From positions 9,586,679 through 9,650,678 of the forward strand of contig NC_081337.1 in the NCBI RefSeq assembly GCF_022539665.2: a DNA stretch of 64,000 nt, given 5' to 3'. Below the pieces are notes generated by a model. The model was not told the origin of the DNA. It saw only the letters and a list, made by a program, of their open reading frames with translations, and ran no database searches. The position numbers were made by a program, and so were the translations under genes. Below are positions 13,790 to 25,560 of this stretch, piece by piece (the stretch's first letter is position 1; the number at the start of each line of letters is the position of its first letter). The DNA comes from Daphnia carinata (Eukaryota > Arthropoda > Branchiopoda > Diplostraca > Daphniidae).

Positions 13790-13801
13790 GGGGGGGGGGG
13801 G
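13790..13801. repeat. G12 homopolymer
   Basis: Twelve consecutive G. Read directly. Confidence 0.95.
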
Positions 13802-16176
13802 AGATAGTGGGGTGTCTTCATCACGCAATACACTTCTTCTTTCTCCTTAACAGTTTTTGTTGCTCCGGTACGGTACAGACAAGGGCGTAATGTGCGTACG
13901 TGTTCAAGGACTTCAACCACTAGCAGCAATTTATGGCAGCAGAAACTTGGACAAACAATTGAGGAAAATTTAAGCGCTATAGCTGTCATGAGGTTTCTAC
14001 TTGTGTTAAAGAGGAATTGTGTTTATCGGCATAACTCTAAAGCGATGGAAAAATAACAAAATTAACGTGGCTTCTTTTTTTTTCAAACAAGAATGCTACG
14101 AGAAAAAAGAAAATGGCAGGTCTCAAACAAAACAAATAAAAGAGAAAAAATATGTTGAAGGTGTCAAATAATTTTTTGAGTGTAGTGAAGAAAAGGCATC
14201 GGCCTTTTCTTGAACGATGACGTGAACGAAGGTGACAAGAAAGCGTGAGTCATCTTTGTACAGATCGCTCACGCTATGCGCACGTATAAATGCGTACGGG
14301 ACGCTGATCTGCCGTTAGCTATTGGCAATGTTATTTTACGGGATAGGGTGACATTACAAACGAAGCGGGATGGCAAGGAATACCGTAATCGCTGTACACT
14401 GAGGACGGGATTATTGTTAGCGACCCATGTCATTGAATGACGCTTAGAATCCCTTTTTTTTTTGTAAGAGTTTCAGTTCAAAGAGAATTTTGCACACCGA
14501 ACGGACATGCAAGACAGGCACGTACTATGATGATATTTGTCGAGGCGGATCGTAGAAAAAAATTAAAATGATGGGACGCATCAATATAAACTCAAGGAAA
14601 GGGAGAGAAAGGGAATATGATCACTTTGCATATATGTAGAGAAAGCAGTGATGACATGCGAAGAAGAGATGATGTTTTTTTTTCTTTTCAAAACCTATGA
14701 TTGTTGCAAGATGGAGGATGCGGAAGGAATGATCGTTTAGCCCCCAATGTGTCAGCATATCTCTGTTACGTATATCTAATGACAGGCCAATTGTGATGTT
14801 TCGCGGCGTGCAGTGTGAAACTTGGGAGTTGAAAGACTTTTTTTATTACATCTTCGCATTTATTTATGACTATTTTCTCTTTCTCTTTGTTTTGTTTTTT
14901 TCTTATGCCTCAGCTCACGGTGGAGATGATGGTTCTCAAGAGAACGTTATATACTAGAGGATAATGATAAAAGAATATCAAAAGGGATAGGCGGAAGCCC
15001 GTGTGAGTGTAAGTACGTTGAAAAGCCCTGGTGCAACAAGAATCTAATCCGATGCAAAGAGCAAGAAGATGAAAAGAGGGGGAAAAAGGGGGTAACGCCC
15101 TATCGTGCGTCCTATCTCAATTGCTCGAATCTTCTCGCCCCGAACATCCAATCCAACAGGCATTTTCCACTTTTATCTTCGCACTCTTAGCTGCTGGCGG
15201 ATGGCGAGGCCAGCGCGGAAAAAAAAAACAGAATAAATAAAAGTTCGTTTCTTTCGCACGTAATTTCCTTTCCTTTGGCTGATTTTCGATTAAGGGTGGG
15301 GCCCTTATCTCAACGGGTAACCCCACCACAGAACTTAAGGCACTACAGATGTGTGTGTGTTTTTTTTTTTTTCACGAGCTGCTGGCAATGTTTCGTTTCA
15401 CTGCGGGGGCTACAACGCATAAAAATCTAATACGTGAATCATAATAATCGTAAAAACTCTCGGTAACAATGAGCAACAGTAGCTGCCCTTATGTTTAAGA
15501 TGGCTGTTGACTATAGTGTTGGGGTGGAAATGAGGGAACTTAAAGATTGCAACAAAAAACACCTGGCCGTTTGAGAAGCATCTGCCAATTCTTCTGGCAC
15601 GTAAGCAACAAACAACTGTTTGTGCGGATAATAGTTATGTTACATCATCTCCGTATGACGTAACATGATTGAACGCAAGCTCAATTATGCTTGACTGAAA
15701 AAAAAAAGGAATAGTTATAATAATAATGCAAAACTTATGAGAACTCTGGTGAATTTCATCATTGCATTCCTCCCCCATTTTTTTTCTCCAATATCTTTAC
15801 AGTTGTTATGTAATAGGCCAAGGTTTCCCTTTCATATTTCTTTCTTTTTATCCTCCACAGCATAAATATATTACACATTTTTTTTTTTGCTATCCTCCCT
15901 CTTTTTATAGTCTCTGGGACTTGTCAGCTATATCTCGCATCGGCAAGAATTGGTGGCCACATAAAGAGATCGAAGATGGGCATGGCTAGCGTGATTTCGC
16001 TCCCGTCTCCTTGGCACACAGTATCTCCTCATAGTCTGCTACGTAAGAAACAGTATAACGTATGAAGGATATTGCTATATATGCCCAATATTATATGCCG
16101 AAAAGAGATATAGCTAGCGCTTGGTAAAAAGAGATACATCTATACACTGAAGAGGCTATTCTGTTTATGTCGAACG

Positions 16177-16204
16177 TATATATATATATATATATATATA
16201 TATA
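16177..16204. repeat. (TA)14 microsatellite
   Basis: Fourteen TA units. Read directly. Confidence 0.95.
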
Positions 16205-16541
16205 CGCAGCAATCTTTGTATTTATGTAAGGGAAAGCATCAATGTAGTGGAATACATGGACACTATACACACTCCGTGCCATCTCAAGTGTGTATGGATG
16301 AGAACAAATGGACGATTGAAATAAAGCGGACGGAGAATCAAAATGGTCGATACTGGAGAGCCTATCGAGTTTTTACGGGCAGTCCGTCTTTCATTTTGAT
16401 AGTCCAAAAATAGAAAAAAAGAGGCATACAGTTCATGAAAGTTGCTGTTATTTATCCTCCACCAATGTAGTTGGATGGTTATTCCGTACATCCATTGAAG
16501 GGTTTTCGTTCCATATCTCTTTCATCTCGTCCGAATGAGGA

Positions 16542-16554
16542 GGGGGGGGGGGGG
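16542..16554. repeat. G13 homopolymer
   Basis: Thirteen consecutive G. Read directly. Confidence 0.95.
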
Positions 16555-16560
16555 CAACTA

Positions 16561-19500
16561 GTATTTTGTGCTTTACCTACGACGTAGAAACTCGTGTATT
16601 AGACAGCTCCATCTTACCAGGTCTAAATAAAGTTGAATGACAAATTTCAAAGTTCAGGACAAAGTGTGGGGAAAAGCAAAAACATTCGAGAGAAAACAAA
16701 CAAAAATGGAGTCTAGGTAGTGTTAGTATTTTCAATAGGTTTTGTTTCTGCTTCATTCGGGCACGTGTTCCAACTAGCCCTGGATACCGTACCCACACAC
16801 ACTAGTGCAGCGTACGTCTTTTCTGATAGATACGGGAGGGGTTGTCCGACATTGCGCTGTGTAGATTTGAAATACAATGGAGGAAACAGTCGACTCAATA
16901 ATGATCTCTGTGCCATCTATACAATATGAAAAATAGTAACGCGGGGGGAGATCTCAGTCATACTGTCGTTTTTGTAGGGATGCGCTTCACAAGGCTCACA
17001 TGTGAAACGATGGTCCCTCTCTTCACCGGCATCAACCGCGCCCTTCAATTCCCCCTCTCGCTGTGTATCGTTGGTGGATAAGCAGCAGAGGGACAGTCCG
17101 GGATCAAAAGGGACGTCCATAACGAGGGAATACACAAACAGAAGAGAACTTTAACCACGACTACCGCCGTCATTGCAGTTACCCTGACGGTCGTTATACT
17201 TTACGCCCCTTTGCTCCTCTTCTTCTATTTCTCCCCTCATCCGACAATGTCCACCACGAAACGACAGGGACGACTTATTGTCCATCGTTCGATTCCCCAA
17301 TCCTCGGCTATTATACCTATAGAGATACGATGCAGTTTCTTTTTTTTTTGTCCTTTTTTTTTATTGGCTAGTTGCGATGAGAGTATAGAAAGATTCCGGA
17401 TCTAACTAGAGATACGATGGAAATATACAGAACTGCCGCTTTTTGAGGGGGGATTTTTTTGTTGTTCATTGATTGAGCCACCCTCCGATTTTTTCGTTCA
17501 TCTCTTTAGCTTCGTCATCAACTATATTGCCAGCACCATGTGCACAGCAGCTGACCCTCCTTGCTACCCTCTGTAAACGCCCTATAACGTTCGGGGTATA
17601 CCCACGAAACGAGTTTGAGGAATGCTATACGGAAAGCCGGAAGGACTCGGCCAACATCAATCGAATTTTTTGGGGGTTAAAAAGCAGCTCAACATCACCT
17701 CGTTTCGTTTCGCCTCTCACCCTACTGACTGGACTTCGTCTATTTGTAGTGTGTTATGTACCTCTGGATGAAAGTGTGATGAGATATGATTTGTAATGGA
17801 TGGATTGTTTAGTTTTCCAGCAAAAGCAGGGACAATCTGATTGATTGGTCAGTTGGATCAATAGATCTATACAACTCAAAAGGGACGATATGAAATTTTA
17901 GGGGATTTTTTTTCTCCGGCCAGCTGGCCCTCTCTATTCCTTCCGCTTTTTGATCGCTTGATGGAAGTGCGTGTAGATATATACCAAGTGTGTTGACGTG
18001 ACGGACTCTGTAATCTCCCACCCTAGGTTTGCCCCTCTTTTCAGTTTCGAAAACGTTTTAGCACAGACGTTGGTTGAAGATCTTATTTCCGCTCGATTAT
18101 TACGCCGGATGAAATCGATTTGACGTGATGCCTCAACAATTCCCTTGGATCGATCCGTTCATCAAGGATTAAACATCAAACATGTAGATGGGGAAACGTA
18201 GTAATTCAACACTATGGAATGCTACGGATGGAAATTGAAAACGTTAGGGAAGTTGAAACGTTTGCGTTGGAAAACTATCAAACGAAAACCGATAAATGAC
18301 CGTAAGTCTTTCTTGTTCCGGCTCTCCTGTTGCCAGTTGGCAGTTAAACGACTTTTGCTTTTTCGCTGACATTGAAAGACATCGCATGCGAGAGGACGAA
18401 AATTCCAGACGTTTGTAGCTCCAAAGTATTTGTGGTAACACGAACTCACTGACAGAGATTAGTCTAACCCTCTGGACAATACTGGGCAACACGCAACTAT
18501 TCAAAAGCTTGATGACAGTCCCAAACCAACGGGTTCGACCCTTCATGTACACGACGATTAAAAATAATAACTATGAAGAAAAGAAGGACAACACGTGGGG
18601 CTTATCGAACGAGAGGGGTGGCTAACATGACATTCATCGAAAAGATAATTGGATTGTTATCGAACAAAATCAATCGGCTAGTGAGGCAGTAGTTTCGTTG
18701 GCCCTGCCTCGAAAGGTATTGAACGGCATCCTCAACAATTACGTTACCCTTGTAACCCCCCCGACCACACCAAGAACAATTCAAAAAACCGTTTCTTTTT
18801 ATTACGCATAAGCCTAAAGTCCACCAACCCCCTCAATGATTATGGTATGTTCTTCTAATCTTGTCTAATTTTCGAATTACACTGGCAGCGGGAAATCCCG
18901 CACGTGCAATCCCAATGCCTTCCCTTCATGGACGCCAGGTGGGTGTTGTTACGTTGCACGATTGTATTGAAGGCGTAATACCGACCGTACCACCGTAACC
19001 CCTATACTGCATGAATATTTATTGTATTACTCACAGAGACACACATACGTTGATTCTTCAAGCCAATCAACGATATACTTAACGGCCTCGGCTCAGCGCC
19101 CTTTCAATATACCTCACACGCAATTCAAGATCGAAAATTGGATTAGAAATGATGGCAGTTGGGGAATAGAAACGTGTTCAAACGAATGGGAGTTACTGAT
19201 TTACGTTACACAGAACCGTACCTAGACACCGGTGACACAAGGTTCAATACAACCAAAAGGTTGGGAGAAACAAACGAAAAAAATGGTTCGGGTCAAAGTG
19301 GGCCGAATGTTAGCGTACATTAGTACAAGAATATCTATAACAATTGAATAAACAAATATGACATTTAGTATAAGAGTTTGTACGTACAAATGCCCAATGA
19401 CCTAACGAACATGGAAGCCATATTGGCTAATCAGTATAACAAATATCATAGGGCCATGTTAACTTATTAATTAAAACTCGGCGTGATGGTTCGACTACAT

Positions 19501-19740
19501 CTATTACACCCGTTGCGATCTAGCTGTATACAGCTATCCCCTTCGTTCTTGCACGTCTCTTAATTGAATTTGCGTGGGGTTTTCATTTTTGTTGCTTCGA
19601 TCAAATTGCGTTTTGTTATTACATTATCTTTTGACATGAGGTGATGGCTCCTGCCCGTTGTGACAATGCGGGATACCAAAAAGAGGAAACACTCGTCTCT
19701 AGGAGGGAGTAGTCAGCCAGGAGGGGCTTCTGAAAATATC
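16561..19740. other. Homopolymer-poor interval without recognised gene
   Basis: Unlike most of the window this stretch has few long runs. From about 17915 to 19740 I see no homopolymer longer than about 7. Several short open frames of balanced composition exist (17473-17796 plus, 18244-18552 minus), but none is recognised and none has convincing splice boundaries. A near-perfect GCGGGA/TCCCGC inverted repeat (18888-18901) abuts a CACGTG site (18901-18906). The segment may be remnant transposon, regulatory or simply older unique DNA; the sequence does not decide. Confidence 0.5.
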
Positions 19741-19749
19741 TAAAAACAA

Positions 19750-19769
19750 CCCCCCCCCCCCCCCCCCCC
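19750..19769. repeat. C20 homopolymer
   Basis: Twenty consecutive C, the longest C or G run in the window. It marks the sharp end of the homopolymer-poor interval. Confidence 0.95.
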
Positions 19770-20222
19770 ACCTCTATGTTTTCATCTTGTCGTCTCCCTT
19801 TGTAGGGTTACATCTCGCTTCTAAATATTTTATTTGTTAGCTCTTGTATATGCATGTGTCGACACAGGAAAAAGTAAAAAGAGTAGGTCGCCGTCGTAAA
19901 GCTATATACCATCACGAGAAGAAGCCGAGTGACTCGAGAGTTCACCACTGGCCCTGGAGGGTTGTTAACATAGTTTTCCCCTCGATTTTTTTTCTTTTTT
20001 TGCCTCTGTGTGTGTGTGTTATCTTTTTTGTTAGGAGCCAAATGTTGAAGAAGAGAAAAGACAACACAAGAGGAAACCTTCAGTTTGGAAGAAGAAAAAA
20101 AGAAGGGCAACGTAACAATAACAGACACAAACAAAAAAGGATAGAGAGGAAAAAGGACCCCCAAATTCCCCCTTCATCCATTGTTAAGTTTTTTTTCTTT
20201 CTTTTTTCTTAAATGCAACATG

Positions 20223-20238
20223 AAAAAAAAAAAAAAAA
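20223..20238. repeat. A16 homopolymer
   Basis: Sixteen consecutive A. Read directly. Confidence 0.9.
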
Positions 20239-22399
20239 TATGTGTTCTAGTCCGGTAATTCCACGTGGATGACTCCGTCCGTTCGTGGCCGTGAGCCCGA
20301 CACACGGAAGAGGTCATCCTCCCTGCCAGTTTTCTCTCTCTTAGCCTATCACGCGGCTCACATTCCCCCACCCCCCTCATGCAGCTCCTGTTTTTTTTTC
20401 CTTTCTTTTTTTCTGTAGGCAAATAGGGAAGGAAAACCCCTATTGTTAGCTAAGGCCGGCTTCTCGATTACACGGTTGGATGCAATGGCTATTTTGCGTA
20501 GAACACTTTTTATGTGACTATATACGAACCTCCAGAAACGCCAATGAATCCAACTTCTCTTACAATTTGGCATACCAATGCGAGTAAAAAAAAAAATGAA
20601 TTGAATAATACCTGAATGCACGTAAAAAGAAATTTGAATCGATAGAATAGAAAGTGGATCTATTAATATGACAATGATCTGAGGTATCCTTATTTCGCTC
20701 GTGAAAGTACGATAGGACTCTTATTGGACCCTCGTAAAGAAACATTGCCTTATTTTTCCAGTGTAATTCGTCGTAGAGATAAAATCAACATAGTTCATGC
20801 TTCATTAACACTTTATGCATAATAAATAACTACGTATACGAGTACAATATGCAAACGTACACCTTATTTGTTTTTTTTTTTGTTTTGGTCGTTTCTGCTC
20901 CCTCCTTTGTCATGGATACGGTTTGTTTTCCTTTTTTTTATTTTTTGATGATCTGTGTCGTTATACGTACTACGTAGTTTATTTACGCTACTTATGTGAC
21001 AGGCTTCTTTTTCGTCGAGATTCTTTCCTTCCCCGTTTGAGCTTATTCCTCGTCCTAGGAAGACCAAGCGGAGAAACAAAAGAGAAAGACTCAAGGATCA
21101 CGGAAAAGCTTTTGATCCATTCAGATTGATGCCCATTTCATATGGACATCTCTTCTGTTTTCTTTCGTTCTCTCTACTTCTCTGCTCTGTTTTCACCTGC
21201 ATTTATTTCGCCCCTTCTATCACGTCCAGCGCTACCCCTTCACTCATCCTGTCTTTACGTTTACTTTCTAATGCCCTGTTTCAATTAGTAGGTTTCCTTT
21301 TAGTGTTAGATTGACGCTCGATAATACGTTTTCTTTTCAATTTTTTCTTGCTAATTCGTTTCGTTTACAGTTTCTGGTGAGCCATTAAGCAGCTCTATAA
21401 ATACTGTAGGAACCACGGGACAAAAAATGTTTTAAAATAAAATAGGAGAAAGCAACGATGGGGAAAGAAGAGGATTTCCTTGACTGGACGCGACAGCCCC
21501 ATCTTGGTGATTTTTTACGAGGCCCAGCGCTGAAGGGCAAAAAAAAAGCAAATTATGCAGACACAGCAGAAGGGGAGAAGTTTGAAAAAGCTGTCTAAAC
21601 CTATCGGTGCTTTTGTATACTCATTTGAAAATTATTTGGCCTGCCTCGTGACATGAGCCACCAGCAGCAGACATATCCTCTGTCTCTTTCCCTTTTTCGA
21701 GAGGGGGTCATATTCGGTTAAAAGGAAGCGATCAACATACGCACGCACATCATGAGAACGAGTCACTGTAGATTCCCAACAGATCTTTTTTTTTTCTTTC
21801 TCCAAAAACAAAACCCCCTCAAAAAAGTGAAAAATGAAAAAAAGATCAGTAAAGAAAAACGAGCAAAATGAGGGCAGAGTAGAAGGAAGAAAAACGAGAA
21901 GAATAGGAAAGAAGAAATTAATGACATGTCAAAGTCAGGCCCGCTGGTGCGGTCGTTCCCGGAATTATCTTCAGCTGATTTGGCTCGTGTTGTGGAGAGC
22001 ACAATATAAATGAGCTATCAAAGTGCGCATACATCGAATGGTCCCTCTTTTGTACAGTCGAACTTGGATAAATGAGCACCGACGTCGACGTCCGTTTTTT
22101 ATCGATCCTCCGCTCCTCACGTGCGCCGCGTTTAACCAACCCTCGCCTTACACATCTTGTCCTTGTTTCTTTTCATCGTCTGGCTCTTCCTCTTTTTTAT
22201 TTTCCTTTTAACACACAATGCAGTAACGCAAGGACCCCAGTCTATGTTACAGGGCCAGCTGCATGTATGTGTGCGTGTCGTACAAAATGTATGATGTGAA
22301 TGCGGGCTGCTGCATCTATAAGAGAACATCTTTTCAGGGCCAAGATTCAGTGACGACTGACGTGATGGTCACCGACCTCTCATTTCTTTTTCTCTGCAG

Positions 22400-22565
22400 C
22401 CAATTGTGGTGGATTCTTCTTTTAATGCCATCAGTGACGATGGTCGGGAATAACACAGACAGGGACAGAGTGACTGGTGGGCTGTACACAAAAGGCAACC
22501 GCTATCCATGGATGAGATATGAGATCACATCCATCCGGAGTCGGAAGAAAACAAGAGTTTCGTAA
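22400..22565 (+). other. Acceptor-linked open frame (possible terminal exon, weak)
   Basis: TTTCTTTTTCTCTGCAG ends at 22399 and is a textbook acceptor. After it one frame stays open for 54 codons to a stop at 22565 (contains GNNTDRDRVTGGLYTKG, basic C terminus). A second frame gives a short PIVVDSSFNAISDDGRE ending in a stop. The two frames cannot both be real and neither is recognised. It could be a last exon or chance. Confidence 0.13.
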
Positions 22566-23289
22566 CTTGTAGACAAGAATTGCGGTTGGGCTAGTACAAC
22601 GTCGGACACATTATCGCCACATTCATGAGAAAGTTTCGTATTCGTTTGTGCATCGATATTGAATGATACACTATTCACTGAGAATGGCATCTAAGAATAG
22701 TTTTAAAAAAAGGACGAATCGAAATAACAACGAAAGGCTGACCGTGGGCTCGTTTCTCAAGTCAGTTGTACATTTTCAGTTATAAATGATGTCGATGTCA
22801 AGAGAAAAAAAAAAGAAGCAAGGAAATAAAAAAAAAGTTTGTTGACCCACAAGAAATGCCAGCCGGCACCAGAGGAATACATACAAGCTTCTATAATATT
22901 CAGACAACTGATTGCTTGAAGCACTCCTGTTGGCCCCCATGTAAGATTTTTTTTTTCTTGGCTTTTCTCCGGCTGCTACTCGGATTGCTGCCGCCAGACT
23001 GATGACGGCCCCCTCCTTTTTACCAGCAGCTTATGCCTTTCGGTTTCTTCTTTCATGGTATATCCGTTTGCGCAGAAGATGGTGGAAATAAAACACACAC
23101 ACAAAAAATTGAGACCCGAAAAAAAAAAAAAAGATGAAATATAAGAAAGAGTCACGGACTATGTTCTATACATACTGTACATCTTGAATTGAGGGAGGGT
23201 TCGGCTGATGTTTGACTATGGGCTGTGTTTGACGCGGTGTGTTACATTTGATATCCGTTTTGGTCGTTTCGACACAAGTCTCATAATAT

Positions 23290-23919
23290 ATGACGTCCCT
23301 ACGAGTTATGATTACACTCCATATGTATAGTGCCTGCATGTATCATTTGGGAAAAGAGCCAGGGCCCGTTGTGTCAGAATCAAGTCTCTCTTCCTTTTTC
23401 ATGTACTTTTTGATATTTTATGCCATCATCTCCATCATCCAGTTCCTCGGATACAGCCAAACTCTATATACTATAGCGGATACGACTTGCAGCAGCGTCA
23501 AGAGTATTCTATATGCTTCTGGTTGTTTATTATATTTTAGAACTGTCGCGAGCGTAACACATTGTACTCGGCGTCATCGTCGGCTGTCGCTGCGACGTCT
23601 CTTTGGGTATCATAATAATAATACAACCCAAATCGAAATCAAATATGAAAACAACAGTAAGGCGACATGGCGCCCATGCAATAAGACAAGTGTGTCTGTG
23701 AGTGCGCGAGATGCCACAGAGTGGCAAGGAAAAACAAAAAGAAAAAAGAAATGCAAATACGAAGAAATTGAGACAAAGAGTCAACAAGACGAGAGACAAG
23801 GGATTTGTTCTTTGAGGGCGGTGGATATATGTAGAGTACAAAATAAAAAGACGCTGTGTGCACTTTGCGAAATGTGCTTTGCATCCCAGATGAAGGTTTC
23901 CCGTCTTTCGCTCGTTTGA
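23290..23919 (+). CDS. Orphan 209-codon open frame, function unknown
   Basis: This is the longest open frame in the window that is not mainly poly-Phe or poly-Lys. It begins with ATG at 23290 and ends with TGA. Residues about 36-56 form a hydrophobic stretch (FFMYFLIFYAIISIIQF) that could be a membrane segment. The second half is hydrophilic, rich in Lys, Asn and Arg, with several Cys near the C terminus (CALCEMC). No family is recognised. With stops expected roughly every 18-20 codons, a frame this long is uncommon but not impossible by chance in 64 kb on two strands. It has no convincing neighbours, promoter or poly-A signal. A spurious frame is at least as likely as a gene. Confidence 0.15.
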   Translation: MTSLRVMITLHMYSACMYHLGKEPGPVVSESSLSSFFMYFLIFYAIISIIQFLGYSQTLYTIADTTCSSVKSILYASGCLLYFRTVASVTHCTRRHRRLSLRRLFGYHNNNTTQIEIKYENNSKATWRPCNKTSVSVSARDATEWQGKTKRKKKCKYEEIETKSQQDERQGICSLRAVDICRVQNKKTLCALCEMCFASQMKVSRLSLV

Positions 23920-25086
23920 CTTTGCTTCTTGTTTCTTTTTCTTCTTTGAGCTTCCTCGGCCTATAAAATCCCCATCGTTGGGATCCAGAATAAAAAAAAA
24001 AAAGGGGGGAAAGAATGAATGTGTCTACGATAAACTGTGCGCAGCCGGAAAGGATAAGGAAACGGACAGATATATGGGTTCTCTTCCATATACATTTTGT
24101 GTGTGTGTGTGAGTGTGTTCCGGCTGGATATTGCTCATACTAATGTCGAGCTTAACATACATTGAGAGCTTATTGTGTTGGTGATACTCTAGGAGAGCAA
24201 GAGAACGGGTCCGCGATAAGAGAAGGGCCGCGCCAGCGTCGACGAAATCGTTGCTCGTTTAATGTTTCTCTTACTGCTCTCACTTTTTTCTCTTTTTTTT
24301 CTTCATACATATTTCCGTTTCGTCCTGCCCGAGACGACAACACAACGACAGCGCGTAAAAAGACGAAGAAGGATTCCTGCTTTTGGAGCTATTACGAAGA
24401 AAATCCTTCAAGCCCGTCAGTGCCGTGACTCTGCGAAACGAGATGGATTTTCAGGCGAATAGCAAGTCCCTCTCCGGAATTCCACGGGCTGGATGTCGAT
24501 GTGCTAAACAACGACCTCTGCGTGTTATATATGTACATGTATTATTGCAACAACACGGCTATTTGGCCTTTTGATGTTTCTTTCCTATCTGCGTGTGGAC
24601 GCCTTTTGTGCCGCTCTTTTTTTTTTGGCGCAATGAAATGACATCAAAGATGTTTTCATGTGATATTCAATAAAAATGTTTACATGTTTGTATGCCCCAC
24701 ATTCTCGTCTATTCCGTGTCAAAACTTTCATCTCCGCCTTTTTTTTTTCCCTCTATTATATTCTCGCGTATTACACATGTTATACAATCAAAAATGACTT
24801 GCTCTCACTGAGGGGAGGAAACGCGGAGGGGGGACAAGAGGTGGGTCTTTTTTTTTCAGTGTTAGGGGAGATTCCATCATTTAGCAGGACAGACGAGGAG
24901 GAAACAAACTCGACAATCCACTCTCTTCCATTTACTAAAAAAAGAAAATATTCCGGACATCATCGTTTCGTTTGCTGGTGGGCCAAACTGCTGTTGCTGC
25001 CGCCGCCCGGCTTCACATTATATACACTAACCAAAGCCATGGTTATATACAATGCTACTAGGGGGGGGAGAGCCGGCGGAGGGAAT

Positions 25087-25192
25087 GGCTGGATTGCTCT
25101 TGGGAACCAACACAGACACACAAAAAAAAATAAGAAGAAGGGAGAAAAAAAAAAAAAAAAAGAAAAATAGAGAGAAAAATAGCAATCCAGCC
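25087..25192. repeat. 12-bp inverted repeat with 82-bp spacer
   Basis: ggctggattgct (25087-25098) and agcaatccagcc (25181-25192) are exact reverse complements. The spacer is A-rich and contains an A17 run. Confidence 0.85.
25145..25161. repeat. A17 homopolymer
   Basis: Seventeen consecutive A. Read directly. Confidence 0.9.
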
Positions 25193-25560
25193 GAGCTGAC
25201 TTCCTGTGTGTGTGTTGATCCAGCGCGGCCTCGCCCAGCACTCCAGGGCTCCCTCCGGCCTTCTTCAGTGTTTTTGCCCGGTCCAACAACCTTCGAAAAG
25301 GTTTCGTATCGCTTCCGACATTGGCCCGTTCAATTTTTTGGGTGACGTTATGACGACGCTATAGACTCGGTTGAGCCATTTTGATGAGGATGGACGACGA
25401 TGAAGAAAAGAAGCGGAAGCAAATGAAATAATTCCTCCCTCTTCTTTTGAAAAAAAAAGAGGGGAGAAAAAAGAAAAGGACGTCGAAGTGATTGAGCTCG
25501 ATTAGGTAAGGCTATCAAATGTCTTATGGGTCATTCAAACTAAAAAAAAAAAACGATGAA

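Larger units (their letters stand above)
9961..13990. other. Non-coding interval, low complexity
   Basis: No recognisable gene. It holds T14 (11477-11490), A14 (12836-12849), (GT)6 (11188-11200), (GT)8 (13527-13542), G12 (13790-13801), a small 8-bp hairpin (12995-13017) and a 16-bp palindrome (12502-12517). One good acceptor-like site precedes an open frame at 11612 (listed separately). Confidence 0.6.
13991..16560. other. Non-coding interval
   Basis: No gene seen. Contents include a T13 run after a short GT tract (15350-15372), (TA)14 (16177-16204) and G13 (16542-16554). A strong acceptor-like sequence ends at 14913 (TATGCCTCAG), but each frame after it closes within about 17 codons, so no exon is called. 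Confidence 0.6.
19741..25560. other. Low-complexity interval
   Basis: It starts with C20 (19750-19769) and contains A16 (20223-20238), A14 (23119-23132), A12 (23992-24003), (GT)6 (24099-24110) and A17 (25145-25161). The only open frame above 200 codons without heavy poly-Phe/Lys is at 23290-23919 (separate entry). No RNA gene was seen. Confidence 0.55.

Noticed and set aside
18373-18382. tgaaagacat, the seed region of miR-71
   Set aside because: The following bases differ and no hairpin is seen.
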